Assembly: GCF_007559335.1 (NCBI RefSeq)
Contig: NZ_VMBG01000001.1
Location: forward strand, 124,001-188,000
Direction: 5' to 3'
From: Rariglobus hedericola
GTDB lineage: Bacteria > Verrucomicrobiota > Verrucomicrobiia > Opitutales > Opitutaceae
DNA: 64,000 nt
Under the pieces are notes generated by a model that was not told where the DNA came from, made no database searches, and saw nothing but the letters and a program-made list of their open reading frames with translations. The position numbers and the translations under genes were made by a program. Below are positions 53,330 through 63,416 of the stretch, in pieces; the first letter of the stretch is position 1; each line of letters begins with the position of its first letter.

Positions 53330-55574
53330 GGTGGGAAGAGGTTTTACTGCTGATGACAGGCAATGACAGGTGGAAAACTGCGTATTCGTCCTGTCGGCTT
53401 TCGGCCCAGACACGGCCACCATGGCGTTCGATGATGCGTCGCACACTGGCCAGACCTATGCCGAGGCCGGTGAATTGATCGGAGGTATGCAGGCGTTGGA
53501 AGACTCCGAAAAGTTTGTCCGCATACTTCATATCAAAGCCGGCGCCGTTATCTTTAATGGTAACGATGCATTCATGATTGGTTTCTACTGCAGACACCTC
53601 GATGACGGCGTGGTTGCGCTTTGACGTGTATTTAACTGCGTTCTCGAAAAGGTTTTGCAGGGCCAGCAAGAGGAGGTTCGCGTCGCCGTTCACGCGCGGA
53701 AGTGGCGCGATATGCCAGTCGATCGAGCGGGCTTCGGCGTTTATCATGGCGTGGCTGCGTGCGGTTTCCACAAGGTCATTCAAATCCACCGGCTCAGTGT
53801 TGAGTGGGGTGAGATTCATGCGTGAAAAAGAGAGAAGCGTGTCCACCAGATTTCCGGCGTAGGCGGTGGATTTTAAGATTTTCTGAAGGAGGAAACGTCC
53901 CTCGTCATCAAGGAGTTCGCTTTTGTCCATCTGGAGCAGTTCCGCATAGCCGCGCACGTGACGGAAAGGTGCGCGCAAGTCGTGGGAAACGGTGTAGGCA
54001 AAAGCTTCCAGCTCCTTGTTCATGCGCTGCACCTCGGTGAGCAGATGTGATTTGGCGGCGGCTTGCTTGAGCACGATGTCAACGACGGCACTGCGGAAAA
54101 TCATGGCGGCCTCCAGTTCGGCCTGAAGCCAAGGTGAAGACCGTCCGCGCACGGTTTCCTTCCAAGTGTCGAAACTCTTGCGCGGGTGCATGCGCAGCGT
54201 GTCTGTTCCCGAGGACGGTAATTTGTGGGGTTCGCCGCTCCATAGAACGGTGGTCACCAGTTCGGCCCGGAACCAAAGAATGTAACATTGCTCGACGGGG
54301 GAAATCGAAATGGCGAGCAAGCCGCCGGCAACGGATGCATCGTCGCCAATTTCTGGATACACGAACGGCAGCTCGTTGGTCTGGAAGAGACCGCCGGTGA
54401 TGCGCGGGCCGACCCAGTCGCGGAGCTTGAGGATGGCGTCGTCGGGCGGGGTGATTCCATAGCGTATGATCTCGCCTTCACGCACGAGTGCGCTGCCGTG
54501 CGCGCCGGTGAGCTCCAGCATGTGACTGGAATCGAGTGCGGTGGTGAAATCCACGGCGTCGGTCATGTGGGCCAGCAAATCGGTGAGCACCTTGCGCAGC
54601 TGCACCTGCCGGGCGAGCTGGTCGGATTGTTCACGCGCGGCCAGTTGCATCGAAAGAATCTGCGCCAGTAGATCGCAGACAGAGCGCGTGGCGAAGGAGA
54701 GGTTGCGGGGTTCGCGGCCGTGGCAGGAAAGCAGTCCCCACAGTTTGCCATCACGCATGATGGACGCACTCATGGAGGAGCCGGTGCCCATGTTGCGCAT
54801 GTATTCGAGGTGGATGGGCGAGATGCCGCGCAGCGTGGAGAGAGTTAAATCCAACGGAGGCAGTTCGCTCGAAACAGCCAGCAACCGCACCGGCTGGTAG
54901 TCGTTGCTCGCGATCAGGCGGAGGCGGTTGATGTGATAGAGATCGCGCGCCTGCTTCGGAATGTCGAAGGCGGGGAACCGGTGGTTGAGATAGGCCGGCA
55001 GCACATCGTTGCGGCTTTCGGCAATGACGGTGCCATTCCAGTCGGCGTCGAATTGATAAATCAGGACGCGATCAAAGGCGGTCAGGCGGCGGGTTTCCTC
55101 GGCGGCAAGGACGCAGAGTTCAGTGGCCGAGGACGTTTTACCCATACGCGCCAGCAGGGGCGGAAGTTCATGCCCCTCAAGCCCGGCATGCAATGCGTCG
55201 TCCACGGCATATTCACCTTCGACGATGATAAATCCACCGCGCGTGTGTGCGATCAGAGTCACCGGTGAGGCATCGGACGAAGGAGACCAACCGCTCGCCA
55301 GGCTGAGTGGATTTACGGTGAAACTTGGGTCGTCCAGCGCGCGGCGCAGTGCGCGGGCGTTGGACACACCGAGGGCTTGCTCCCATGTCCGGCCCAACAC
55401 CGCGGCACCTGTGCCGGCGAGAGTGCGGGAGTTCTCGCTGGTGTGCGAAATGAGTGCGTCGATACCGCGAGCGGCCAGCAGAAAGCCGTGTGGCTGAATG
55501 GTGCCGGGAATGTGGATCGGCTCGCGTTCGCAATCGGACAGATCGGCCTGCGGAATGTTTTCGGAAGAGTTCAC
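53322..55574 (-). CDS. bphP: Bacteriophytochrome histidine kinase
   Basis: GTG 55574 (GTGA overlap with the heme oxygenase stop) gives 750 residues. C15 in LSDCEREPIHIPGTIQPHGFLL is the biliverdin attachment cysteine. PAS_2, GAF (FPAFDIPKQARDLYHINRLR; the usual PASDIP has Phe for Ser) and PHY (KLWGLLSCHG) domains follow, then HisKA with YTVSHDLRAPFRHV and HATPase with NLFENAVKYT, DNGAGFD and GLGIGLASV. A red/far-red photosensor. Upstream frame to 55601 is not needed. Confidence 0.95.
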   Translation of the reverse strand: MNSSENIPQADLSDCEREPIHIPGTIQPHGFLLAARGIDALISHTSENSRTLAGTGAAVLGRTWEQALGVSNARALRRALDDPSFTVNPLSLASGWSPSSDASPVTLIAHTRGGFIIVEGEYAVDDALHAGLEGHELPPLLARMGKTSSATELCVLAAEETRRLTAFDRVLIYQFDADWNGTVIAESRNDVLPAYLNHRFPAFDIPKQARDLYHINRLRLIASNDYQPVRLLAVSSELPPLDLTLSTLRGISPIHLEYMRNMGTGSSMSASIMRDGKLWGLLSCHGREPRNLSFATRSVCDLLAQILSMQLAAREQSDQLARQVQLRKVLTDLLAHMTDAVDFTTALDSSHMLELTGAHGSALVREGEIIRYGITPPDDAILKLRDWVGPRITGGLFQTNELPFVYPEIGDDASVAGGLLAISISPVEQCYILWFRAELVTTVLWSGEPHKLPSSGTDTLRMHPRKSFDTWKETVRGRSSPWLQAELEAAMIFRSAVVDIVLKQAAAKSHLLTEVQRMNKELEAFAYTVSHDLRAPFRHVRGYAELLQMDKSELLDDEGRFLLQKILKSTAYAGNLVDTLLSFSRMNLTPLNTEPVDLNDLVETARSHAMINAEARSIDWHIAPLPRVNGDANLLLLALQNLFENAVKYTSKRNHAVIEVSAVETNHECIVTIKDNGAGFDMKYADKLFGVFQRLHTSDQFTGLGIGLASVRRIIERHGGRVWAESRQDEYAVFHLSLPVISSKTSSHHA

Positions 55575-56131
55575 GCGTGGGCAAGGTTGGAGGCAAACCA
55601 CTCGTGCAGACGGGCGAAGGTGGCTTGGGCGGAAGCGACGATCTGATCGTCGGTTTCAGGAGATGAGTGGGAGAGAAGAACCTGACGGAGCTCCTGCCAT
55701 TTGTGCGGAGTATCGGCGCCGTAGCTTCGATAATAACTATAGCCGGCCCCTTCGCTGAAACCGAACTGCTTCTCCAAGTGACGTGAGATCATTTGTCCGC
55801 CGAGGGTGGAGCCTTCGATGACGTAGAGGGCTCCGAGCACTTCGGGCAACGTGTCGGCGGGCGGCAATTGTGTGCAGCGGGGAAGTGCGGCTATCCCGGC
55901 GTCATCGAAGCCGGCATGGTGAAGATCGGAGATGAGCAGCGGGGTTTTTTCACGTCCGTTCAAAAGCTCGCCATAGGCGGACTCATGGATGGTTTTTTCC
56001 CACTGCTCGATGAAACCAAAGAAGCCGCGAATGAGTGCTTGATGGTGCTGTATTGATGAGGCCAAGCCGACGACCTCTTCGAGTCGGACGTGGTGAGGGC
56101 GGCTTTCGTGACGCAGGCGGTCTAACAGCAT
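55571..56131 (-). CDS. bphO: Heme oxygenase, bacteriophytochrome-associated
   Basis: 186 residues. MLLDRLRHESRPHHVRLEEVVGL carries the proximal His region and YVIEGSTLGGQMISRHL the distal helix. It cleaves heme to biliverdin, the chromophore of the adjacent phytochrome. Order bphO-bphP-rcp1-like, with overlaps at both joints. Confidence 0.93.
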   Translation of the reverse strand: MLLDRLRHESRPHHVRLEEVVGLASSIQHHQALIRGFFGFIEQWEKTIHESAYGELLNGREKTPLLISDLHHAGFDDAGIAALPRCTQLPPADTLPEVLGALYVIEGSTLGGQMISRHLEKQFGFSEGAGYSYYRSYGADTPHKWQELRQVLLSHSSPETDDQIVASAQATFARLHEWFASNLAHA

Positions 56132-56199
56132 AATATCAGGGTGGAGTGGGGCGGCGGCCGGGCAAGGGAGACCTTGGTGTATTTGACCTCTTATGGCTA

Positions 56200-58392
56200 T
56201 CAGGTTTTCTCCGGTTCAAGGCGGGGAATGCGAGCCAGTGCATCAATCAAAGTGGGCAGGTTGACGGGCTTGGTGATGAAGTCATCCATGTCCAGCGCAA
56301 GGCACCGTTCGCGTTCGCCTTTGAGGGCATGGGCGGTGAGGGCGATGATGTAAGTGCGGGGGCTTCCGTTGGTCTGCGAGGAACGGATATGGCGGACGGC
56401 TTCGTAACCGTCCATGACAGGCATTTCCAAGTCCATGAGAACGGCGTCAAAGGATGTGCGCGCCAATAGATCGAGGCCTTTACGGCCGTTGTCGGCGACT
56501 ATGACTTCGTGGCCGAGGCGACGGAGAAATGCGCGGATCACCGCTTGGTTGACCGCGTTATCTTCGCAGACGAGCAGCTTGAGAGATCGTGAACTCGCGC
56601 CGGACGAAGCCGTGCTGGTGGACGGGGGGCGCGCAGGTGCGTTGGTTGCGGCTGGAGCGCGGATCGTGGCACTGAAGACGGATCCTTCGCCGGGGCGGCT
56701 GGAAAGCGTGAGACTGCCGCCCATTAATTCGCAGAGATGTCGTGTGATGGACAGGCCCAGTCCGGTGCCTCCGAAGCGACGCGTGGTGGAAGCGTCGGCC
56801 TGATTAAACGCGGTGAAAATGCGTGATTGGTTTTCGGAAGCGATGCCGATGCCGGTGTCGGTGATCCGAAAGACGATGACATCGGGGGCAGGAGCCTCGA
56901 CCTCGAGGGTGACACCCCCGATTTCGGTGAACTTGATAGCGTTGCCGATCAGGTTGGTGAGTATCTGGGTGATGCGCACGGGATCGCACATCACCAAGGC
57001 AGGCACGTTGCGGGCGATGGAGGTGGTGAGCGCGATGTGTTTTTCGGTGGCGGTGGGCAGCAGCAGGCGGCTGGTCTGGGCGATGATGACGTTCAGGTCG
57101 CAGGGCACGCGTTCGATGTCCAGCTGCCCGGCGGCGATTTTGGAGTAGTCGAGGACGTCGTTGACGATGACGAGAAGCGAGCGGCTGCTGTGATCGATGA
57201 GGTCGAGATATTCGTGTTGCAGGGGATTCAGCGGCGTCTCTTTCAGCATGTGGGTGAATCCGATCACGCCATTCATCGGCGTGCGGATTTCATGGCTCAT
57301 GGTGGCGAGGAAACGGGATTGGGCGTGCTCGGCTGCCTCCGCGGTATCTTTGGCCAGCCGGAGCTGGGTCTCGGTTTCCTTGCGGCGTGTGATGTCGCGC
57401 AGGATGAGCACGCGCGCGCGGGTGCGTTTGCCGTCGGAGGCGAAGACATTGAAGAGCGACGCTTCAAAGTTGAGCCCGCCAGCCTCGACTTCGAGGCGCG
57501 GAATTTCCGGATTGGCCATCAACGACAACAGGGCGGGCCAGCCGGAGAGCAGTTCGGAGGCGGCCCGGCCCACCGTGCGGTTTTGGGGGAGGTTGAGGGT
57601 GGCGGCGGCGGCTTGGTTGTGATCGACGATGTAGTCTTGATCATCGAGAACGATGATACGGTCTTCAAGCTGCTCGATCAACGCGGCGCGGGCCACGGGG
57701 GCCAGATCCAGCATGCGATGGCGAAGCAGTGCGGCGGCGACAAACGCACTGGTGAGCGGAAAAAAAATCGGCGCGTAGTTCAGCCCGTGCGGATAGCTCA
57801 CTCCAAATAAATGCAACGCATCGGTGGTCCATCCAACCAAGGCGGCCGCGAGAATCAGTAGGCGTCCTCGGCGTTCCCAGAATGTGTGATGCCTCCGGGG
57901 ATAGAGCAGCAGGAACACGGCGGCCCAGACGAGATAGTTGTAGATGTAGTAAATGATTCCCCAAGGGCCCAAGGTGTTTCGCAGCACGGAAATTCCGCCG
58001 GTGGAATCTATCCGGAAATCGTGGCGGAGCAGCGGATTCTGGCCGGGGCCGGGGAACCAGATCAGAAGCAAGGTGATCAGCGGCACGACCAGAATCGCGG
58101 CGAGCGTCCAGCCGCGAAGCAGCGGACGGTCGCGAGTCATTCGATGCACGGTCTCGATCCAGACCGGCGCATAGAAACAGAGGAAGGAGCAGCGAATCTG
58201 AAAAATCAGGGTTTTGTCCGCCAGATCGGGCACGCTGAGTTCAATCGCATAACCGAGTGCCCACAGCGCGTTGAGCAGTAGGGCGAGGCAAAAGGGTGCC
58301 GCAGTGGAGGTGCGCAGACGACCGCGCACCAGAAACAGCATCACCACCTCGAAGACGCTGGAGAAAAGTAAACCCGTGATCTGCCAGGACAC
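56200..58392 (-). CDS. 7TM hybrid histidine kinase
   Basis: 730 residues. Seven hydrophobic segments (1-230, 7TM sensor type), PAS (about 235-350, LIEQLEDRIIVLDDQDYIVDHN), HisKA with SRFLATMSHEIRTPMNGVIGF, HATPase with NLIGNAIKFTEIGG and GTGLGLSITR, a Ser/Thr/Ala linker, then a receiver with VLMDLEMPVMDGYEAV. It lies 68 nt upstream of bphO on the same strand, but a functional link to red-light sensing is unproven. Confidence 0.93.
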   Translation of the reverse strand: MSWQITGLLFSSVFEVVMLFLVRGRLRTSTAAPFCLALLLNALWALGYAIELSVPDLADKTLIFQIRCSFLCFYAPVWIETVHRMTRDRPLLRGWTLAAILVVPLITLLLIWFPGPGQNPLLRHDFRIDSTGGISVLRNTLGPWGIIYYIYNYLVWAAVFLLLYPRRHHTFWERRGRLLILAAALVGWTTDALHLFGVSYPHGLNYAPIFFPLTSAFVAAALLRHRMLDLAPVARAALIEQLEDRIIVLDDQDYIVDHNQAAAATLNLPQNRTVGRAASELLSGWPALLSLMANPEIPRLEVEAGGLNFEASLFNVFASDGKRTRARVLILRDITRRKETETQLRLAKDTAEAAEHAQSRFLATMSHEIRTPMNGVIGFTHMLKETPLNPLQHEYLDLIDHSSRSLLVIVNDVLDYSKIAAGQLDIERVPCDLNVIIAQTSRLLLPTATEKHIALTTSIARNVPALVMCDPVRITQILTNLIGNAIKFTEIGGVTLEVEAPAPDVIVFRITDTGIGIASENQSRIFTAFNQADASTTRRFGGTGLGLSITRHLCELMGGSLTLSSRPGEGSVFSATIRAPAATNAPARPPSTSTASSGASSRSLKLLVCEDNAVNQAVIRAFLRRLGHEVIVADNGRKGLDLLARTSFDAVLMDLEMPVMDGYEAVRHIRSSQTNGSPRTYIIALTAHALKGERERCLALDMDDFITKPVNLPTLIDALARIPRLEPEKT

Positions 58393-58463
58393 GCCTTAGA
58401 AGACGACGCGCGAGCGGGTGTGATCAAGCTTTGTGACGCAGGGGTTTCCCCCAGAAATGGGCA

Positions 58464-58493
58464 CGAAAAACACGACCCCCTTGCGAGGGTCGC
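58464..58493 (-). terminator. Intrinsic terminator after fba
   Basis: Read on the minus strand: stem CGACCCTC / GGGGGTCG with loop GCAA (58473-58492), followed by TGTTTTTCG. It ends the aldolase transcript. Confidence 0.82.
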
Positions 58494-58525
58494 GTTGGTT
58501 TTCACGGGAGAATTTCCCTGAAGGC

Positions 58526-59476
58526 TTACTTGCCGAGGCTGGCGCGGAGGCTGTCGAGCTGGCCGGCGGAGCCGAGGAGCACGTTGCGCGAAGCGATGAA
58601 CTTGGCGTATTCGACGATGAAGATCTTGCCCGGGGGGCGGAAGTCGAACTCGGAGGGCTTGTCGCGGAAGAACTCGCGGTGAACGCGGGTCCAGACGAGA
58701 CGGCCGTCGGTATCGATATTGATCTTGGTGACGCCGAGCTTGGCGGCGGGGAGGTATTCATCGACGTTGACGCCCATCGAACCGGCGATGGTGCCGCCGG
58801 CGGCGTTGATGCGGGCGACTTCGTCCTGGGGGACGGAGCTGGAGCCGTGCATGACGAGGGGGAATCCGGGGACGAGGGCCTTGATCTTCTCAAGGACGTC
58901 GAAGTGCAGGGACTGCTTGCCCTTGAACTTGAAGGCGCCGTGCGAGGTGCCGATGGCGCAGGCGAGGGAATCGCAGCCGGTCTGCTTGATGAACTCCTGG
59001 GCTTCCTTCGGGTTGGTGAGGGTGGCGTGGCCGTCTTCGACGACGATGTCTTCCTCAACGCCGCCGAGCATGCCGAGTTCGGCCTCGACAGAGATGCCCT
59101 TGGCGTGGGCGCGGTCAACGACGCGCTTGGTGATGGCGACGTTCTCCTCGAACGGATCGTGGGAGGCGTCGATCATGACGGAGCTGAAGAAGCCGGAATC
59201 GATACAGTCGTAGCAGGTCTGCTCGTCACCGTGGTCGAGATGGACAGCGAAGATCGCGTCGGGGAAAATCTCGTCGGCGGCGCGGATGATGGCCTCAAGC
59301 ATGCGCTTGTCGGTGTAGGAACGCGCACCCTTGGAAATCTGGATGATGAAGGGGGCCTTGGAGTCCATGGCGCCCTTGAACAAGCCCATGGCTTGCTCGG
59401 CGTTATTGATGTTGTAGGCACCCACGGCGTATTTGCCGTAGGCGTGTTTGAAGAGCTGCGCGGTTGTTACGATCAT
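58526..59476 (-). CDS. fba: Fructose-bisphosphate aldolase, class II
   Basis: Zinc-dependent glycolytic/gluconeogenic aldolase. 316 residues: AYNINNAEQAMG, VHLDHGDEQTCYDCIDSGFFSSVMIDASH (zinc ligands and catalytic Asp), EAELGMLGGVEED, LVMHGSSSVPQDEV and GVTKININTDGR-like GVTKINIDTDGR. Monocistronic, with a terminator 33 nt downstream. The second glycolytic enzyme in the window besides enolase. Confidence 0.97.
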   Translation of the reverse strand: MIVTTAQLFKHAYGKYAVGAYNINNAEQAMGLFKGAMDSKAPFIIQISKGARSYTDKRMLEAIIRAADEIFPDAIFAVHLDHGDEQTCYDCIDSGFFSSVMIDASHDPFEENVAITKRVVDRAHAKGISVEAELGMLGGVEEDIVVEDGHATLTNPKEAQEFIKQTGCDSLACAIGTSHGAFKFKGKQSLHFDVLEKIKALVPGFPLVMHGSSSVPQDEVARINAAGGTIAGSMGVNVDEYLPAAKLGVTKINIDTDGRLVWTRVHREFFRDKPSEFDFRPPGKIFIVEYAKFIASRNVLLGSAGQLDSLRASLGK

Positions 59477-59593
59477 AGGGAAAAGTGGTTAACGTGAACG
59501 GCTAGGCTACCGACCGCACGAATTGTGCCGCAAGGGTTTTCTCCACGCGGTTTTTGGCGGCAAGTGCGCAGCGGTTGCAGGAAATGGCCCGGA

Positions 59594-60967
59594 TCAACCC
59601 AGCTTCAGGCGGCCGGTGCTGTCGCCGATGCGGTCGGCTTTGACCCCGTTCAGGTCGAGCATGGACAGGTAAAGGTTGGTCATGGGCTGATCTGAAGGGA
59701 GTTGCAGGTAGCGACCGGTCTGGATGCGGCCACCGGCGCGTCCGGCCAGGATGACGGGCAAGTCGGTGTGGTCGTGGCGGTCGCCATCGCGAATGCCGGA
59801 GCCAAAGACGACCATCGAGTTGTCCAACAGCGTGCCTTCGCCTTCCTGAACGCTCTTCATGCGTCCGATCAGATAGGAAAACTGGCGCATGTAGAATTCG
59901 TCGATTTTGCGGATCTGCGCGAGTTTGTCGGCCCGCTGCTCATGATGGGACAAGCTGTGGTGACCCTCGGTGATGCCGAGCGTGGGGAACGTGCGACCGC
60001 TGGCCTCCGAGGCCAGCATGAGTGTGGCTACCGGTGTGCTGCGTGTCTGGAACGACAACACCATCAAGTCGCACATGAGGCGCATGTGCTCCTCGTAATC
60101 GGACGGAATGCCGGCGGGCAGCGGGGCCTCGGGACGGGCGGCAAAGGATTCGAAGGATGTGACGCGTCGTTCGATCTCGCGGACGGAGGTGAGGTATTCG
60201 TCGAGCTTGGCGTTGTCGGCGCGGCCGAGATCGCGTTGAAGGCGGCGGGTATCGTCCATCACGAAGTCGAGAATGCTCCGGCGCTGGCGGGCGCGAACTG
60301 TGCGGCTCTCGACGGTTTCCTGAACCGAGCCGCCGCCAAACATGCGCTCGAACACGAGACGCGGATTGCGTTCGGCGGGGAGCGGCTGGTTTTCGGAGCG
60401 CCACGATAAGTTGAACTGGTAGGCGCAGCTGTAACCGGAGTCGCAGTTTCCGGCCAGGCGCGGGGGATCGCAACTGAGTTCAAGTGAAGGCAGCCGGTGA
60501 CCCGCGCCGATGCCGGCGGCGATCATCTGGTCGATGGAACGGCCGGCGCGGATGTCGCTGCCGGAGGTTTTGAGCGCCTGCGTGCCGGTGAGAAACGTCG
60601 CGCTGGCACGCGCATGGTCGCCGGGGCCGTCGCCGTTGCCGTTGGCTTTTTTATGACCGAGGCCTGCGATTATCTGGAGATCGGATTTGTGAGGTTCGAG
60701 CGCGGCGAGCGAGCTGCTGAGTTGGAACGAAGAACCGGCGCCGGCGGTGGGCCACCAGTGGGCGTTGTTGACGCCATTGGGGACATACACGAACGCGGTG
60801 CGAAGAGGCGGAGCGAGCAGTGAACCTGGACCGGCGGCGGCGCTTTCGGCGGCACGGAGCACGGGGCCGGGAATGAGACTCTCAAAAATGGGCAGCGAAA
60901 CCAACGCGCCGAGACCGGTGAGAAACTGGCGGCGGTTGAGCGAAAACGGAGGCGTGGGCGCGGGCAT
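59594..60967 (-). CDS. DUF1552 domain protein with Tat-type signal
   Basis: 457 residues. NRRQFLTGLGALVSLPIF (11-28) has a twin-arginine-type pattern. The DUF1552 body shows FVYVPNGVNNAHWWP, DHARASATFLTGTQA, EEHMRLMCDLMVLSFQTRSTPVATLMLA and HHSLSHHEQRADKL. The family is expanded in Planctomycetes and Verrucomicrobia beside DUF1592 proteins; its role is unknown. It lies 12 nt after the DUF1592-type gene and is probably co-transcribed. Confidence 0.88.
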   Translation of the reverse strand: MPAPTPPFSLNRRQFLTGLGALVSLPIFESLIPGPVLRAAESAAAGPGSLLAPPLRTAFVYVPNGVNNAHWWPTAGAGSSFQLSSSLAALEPHKSDLQIIAGLGHKKANGNGDGPGDHARASATFLTGTQALKTSGSDIRAGRSIDQMIAAGIGAGHRLPSLELSCDPPRLAGNCDSGYSCAYQFNLSWRSENQPLPAERNPRLVFERMFGGGSVQETVESRTVRARQRRSILDFVMDDTRRLQRDLGRADNAKLDEYLTSVREIERRVTSFESFAARPEAPLPAGIPSDYEEHMRLMCDLMVLSFQTRSTPVATLMLASEASGRTFPTLGITEGHHSLSHHEQRADKLAQIRKIDEFYMRQFSYLIGRMKSVQEGEGTLLDNSMVVFGSGIRDGDRHDHTDLPVILAGRAGGRIQTGRYLQLPSDQPMTNLYLSMLDLNGVKADRIGDSTGRLKLG

Positions 60968-60979
60968 CGGCTTGGGCGT

Positions 60980-63352
60980 TCAGGGTTGGCGTGAGAGGGC
61001 GGCGACCTGCGGGGTGGCTGGAGTGTCGGCGCGTTGGTTTTGGAAGGCAATGCTCGCGACCACCGCGTCGATATAGGCGGGCAGCGTGGAGCCATGGTTG
61101 GCGGCGGTCGTCACGATGGTGTCGACGGTCGGGCGGTCGTAATAATCAAGGCCGCGGCCGAGGGCGTAAGTGAGGAGCGTGCGGGCGAAGTTGCGGTTGA
61201 ACTCGTCTTGACGCGCGTTCGCCAGAATGTGGGAAAGCGAAACGGGAGAGTTAACGGCTTCGCCGGTGACCAATTTGCCGGAAGAGTCGATCGGTTGACC
61301 GCCGTCGGTTTCACGACGACGCCCGAGCGAATCGTAATTTTCCAAGGCGAAACCTATGGGATCGATAAGCGCGTGGCAAGAGGCGCAACTGGGATTGCTG
61401 CGGTGAAGCTCGAGCCGGCCGCGCAAAGTCTGGGGTTGTCCGCCGCCGGCGTGTTCGGCGAGCGAAGGGATATTCGGCGGAGGCGGTGGCGGCGGTGTGC
61501 CGAGGATTTTATCGAGAACGAATTTGCCGCGCAGGACGGGCGAGGTGCGGTTGGGGTAGGATGTAACGGTGAGAATGCCCGCCTGGCCAAGCAAACCGGC
61601 GCGACGATCAGCGGGAAGTTGCGTGCGAACGAATGCCGTTTCGGAAGCGGGCACGGGGAGTCCGTAGAAACGCGCGAGACGTGCATCGACGAACGTGTAA
61701 TCGGCGGTGAGCAGTTCGGTGAGCGGGCGGTCGTTAGTGAGGAAATCGGAGAAGAAGCGAAGGATTTCCTCCTTCATGGAAGCGGCGAGGGCCGGAGACC
61801 ATTCGGGGTAGAGCTTCGGGTCGGGTGTTCGCAAAGGCAGATTGCGCACCTCGAGCCACTGGCCGGCGAAGTTTTGCACGAAGCGGCGGGAGCGTGCATC
61901 GGCGAGCAGGCGCTTGGTTTCTTCGGCGAGATGAGACTTCAATTCGCCGCGGTCGGCCAATTGCAGCAGGCGTTCATCGGGCGGTCCGTTCCAAAGAAAG
62001 TAAGCCAGGCGTGAGGCGATGGCGTGTTCTGACAACGACTGGCGTTGTATTTTATCTCCGGATACGGATGAAGAGATAGCGGAGGTTTCGCCGATAAAAA
62101 GAAAGCCGGGGGAAGTCAGGATGGCCTGAAGAGCGACCTGAAGCGCGGCGGCGGGAGAGTCGCCGGATTTTTCGGAGCGTTCGGCGAGGAAGGCGAGGCG
62201 GTCGATTTCGGACGGTTTGGGGGGACGGCGGTAAGCGCGGGGGACTAGGGGAGTGAGCACGCGGGCATACCAATCGAAGCGGTTTTCGCCGGGCTTGGGT
62301 GCGGCGACCCACGAAGGCAACGGCCCCTCGGGCCGCGTCTGGCCGGGGACGAGATAAGGGCCTTCAAGGCTCGCGTCCTGCAGGTAAAAATTGCGGTCCT
62401 GCTGCTTCGTTGTGGCTGTGGGCTCGGCGTAGAAATCGTTGAGGAAGGCGATTTGGATTCGGCTCGGGCCGGCGGGCAGATCGACCTCGATCTTGTGCTG
62501 GCGTGGACGGCGGCGGGTGCCATCGGCGGCAAGCTCGGTGATGGGTTTGTCGTCCACCTTTACGGAAAAGCGTGCGGCTTCGTTGCCTGCCGCGTCCTGG
62601 GCTACGCGCACGGTGAGCCGGTAGCGACCGGCGGCCGGCGGGGTGATTTTGAACGTAAGGACGGTGTTGGAGAACAAGGCGGCTTCGCCCTCGCTGTTGC
62701 TGCCGGTCCACTTTTCGGGCGGGGCGACAAAGATGCGCGGCGGGGGCATCGGGTCGGGAATCACCGCGGCTGCGACTTGCTCGGCGGCGGTGAGGTAACG
62801 CTCAAACAGCAGCGGTGAAACGCTGAGCACGCTGGCGATGTGATCGAAGCCGTGGCCGCTGTCATCGTCGGGGAAACTTTCGGCAGGGTTGAACGTGATG
62901 CCGAAAAGATCCTGCACGGTGTTTTTGTATTCTTCGCGATTCAGGCGGCGGATGACGACGCGACCGGGATCGGGATTGCGGGGATCGACGGGATGCAATG
63001 TGCGATCGAGCCATGTGATGAACTCCGCGCGCTCGGCCGGCGCGGGCTGAGTGGCATCGGCGGGCGGCATGAGGTTGTTGCTGACATGCCGGAGCACGCG
63101 TTCCCACGCTTCTCGGCTGTCGCTTTGCGGGACAGGCAGGGAAAGACGGTCGAGTGCGAAGTCGCCTTTGCGTGAGCCGCTGTCGTGGCATTCGTAACAC
63201 GTGCGATTGAGGAAAGGCTGTATCCGCCGGTTGAACACAACCTCTGGAGAAGGTGCGCGCACGTGCCACCACCAGTCGGGCCAGGTTTGATGCGCGGCGC
63301 CGCCGAGGATCGCGCAGAACGCGAGCAGCAGGGCGGTGGCAAAGAGGCGCAT
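60980..63352 (-). CDS. DUF1587/1592/1588/1585-type multidomain protein
   Basis: ATG 63352 gives 790 residues with an N-terminal hydrophobic segment (LFATALLLAFCAILGG). Near residue 50 is the c-heme-like FLNRTCYECHDSG. Then VVIRRLNREEYKNTVQDLFGI (DUF1587), a carbohydrate-binding-like domain (about 200-325), SEHAIASRLAYFLWNGPPDE (DUF1592 region), AGLLGQAGILTVTSYPNRTSPVLRGKFVLD (DUF1588) and the C-terminal HALIDPIGFALENYDSLG (DUF1585 region). An exported redox role is inferred from CxxCH motifs. Frames upstream of 63352 are not conserved. Confidence 0.88.
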   Translation of the reverse strand: MRLFATALLLAFCAILGGAAHQTWPDWWWHVRAPSPEVVFNRRIQPFLNRTCYECHDSGSRKGDFALDRLSLPVPQSDSREAWERVLRHVSNNLMPPADATQPAPAERAEFITWLDRTLHPVDPRNPDPGRVVIRRLNREEYKNTVQDLFGITFNPAESFPDDDSGHGFDHIASVLSVSPLLFERYLTAAEQVAAAVIPDPMPPPRIFVAPPEKWTGSNSEGEAALFSNTVLTFKITPPAAGRYRLTVRVAQDAAGNEAARFSVKVDDKPITELAADGTRRRPRQHKIEVDLPAGPSRIQIAFLNDFYAEPTATTKQQDRNFYLQDASLEGPYLVPGQTRPEGPLPSWVAAPKPGENRFDWYARVLTPLVPRAYRRPPKPSEIDRLAFLAERSEKSGDSPAAALQVALQAILTSPGFLFIGETSAISSSVSGDKIQRQSLSEHAIASRLAYFLWNGPPDERLLQLADRGELKSHLAEETKRLLADARSRRFVQNFAGQWLEVRNLPLRTPDPKLYPEWSPALAASMKEEILRFFSDFLTNDRPLTELLTADYTFVDARLARFYGLPVPASETAFVRTQLPADRRAGLLGQAGILTVTSYPNRTSPVLRGKFVLDKILGTPPPPPPPNIPSLAEHAGGGQPQTLRGRLELHRSNPSCASCHALIDPIGFALENYDSLGRRRETDGGQPIDSSGKLVTGEAVNSPVSLSHILANARQDEFNRNFARTLLTYALGRGLDYYDRPTVDTIVTTAANHGSTLPAYIDAVVASIAFQNQRADTPATPQVAALSRQP

Positions 63353-63416
63353 GAGAAAGGAGGGGCGGGGTGCTTCAGGCTTTCCGACGGAGGCAAAACT
63401 ACGTTGGATGGGGAAA

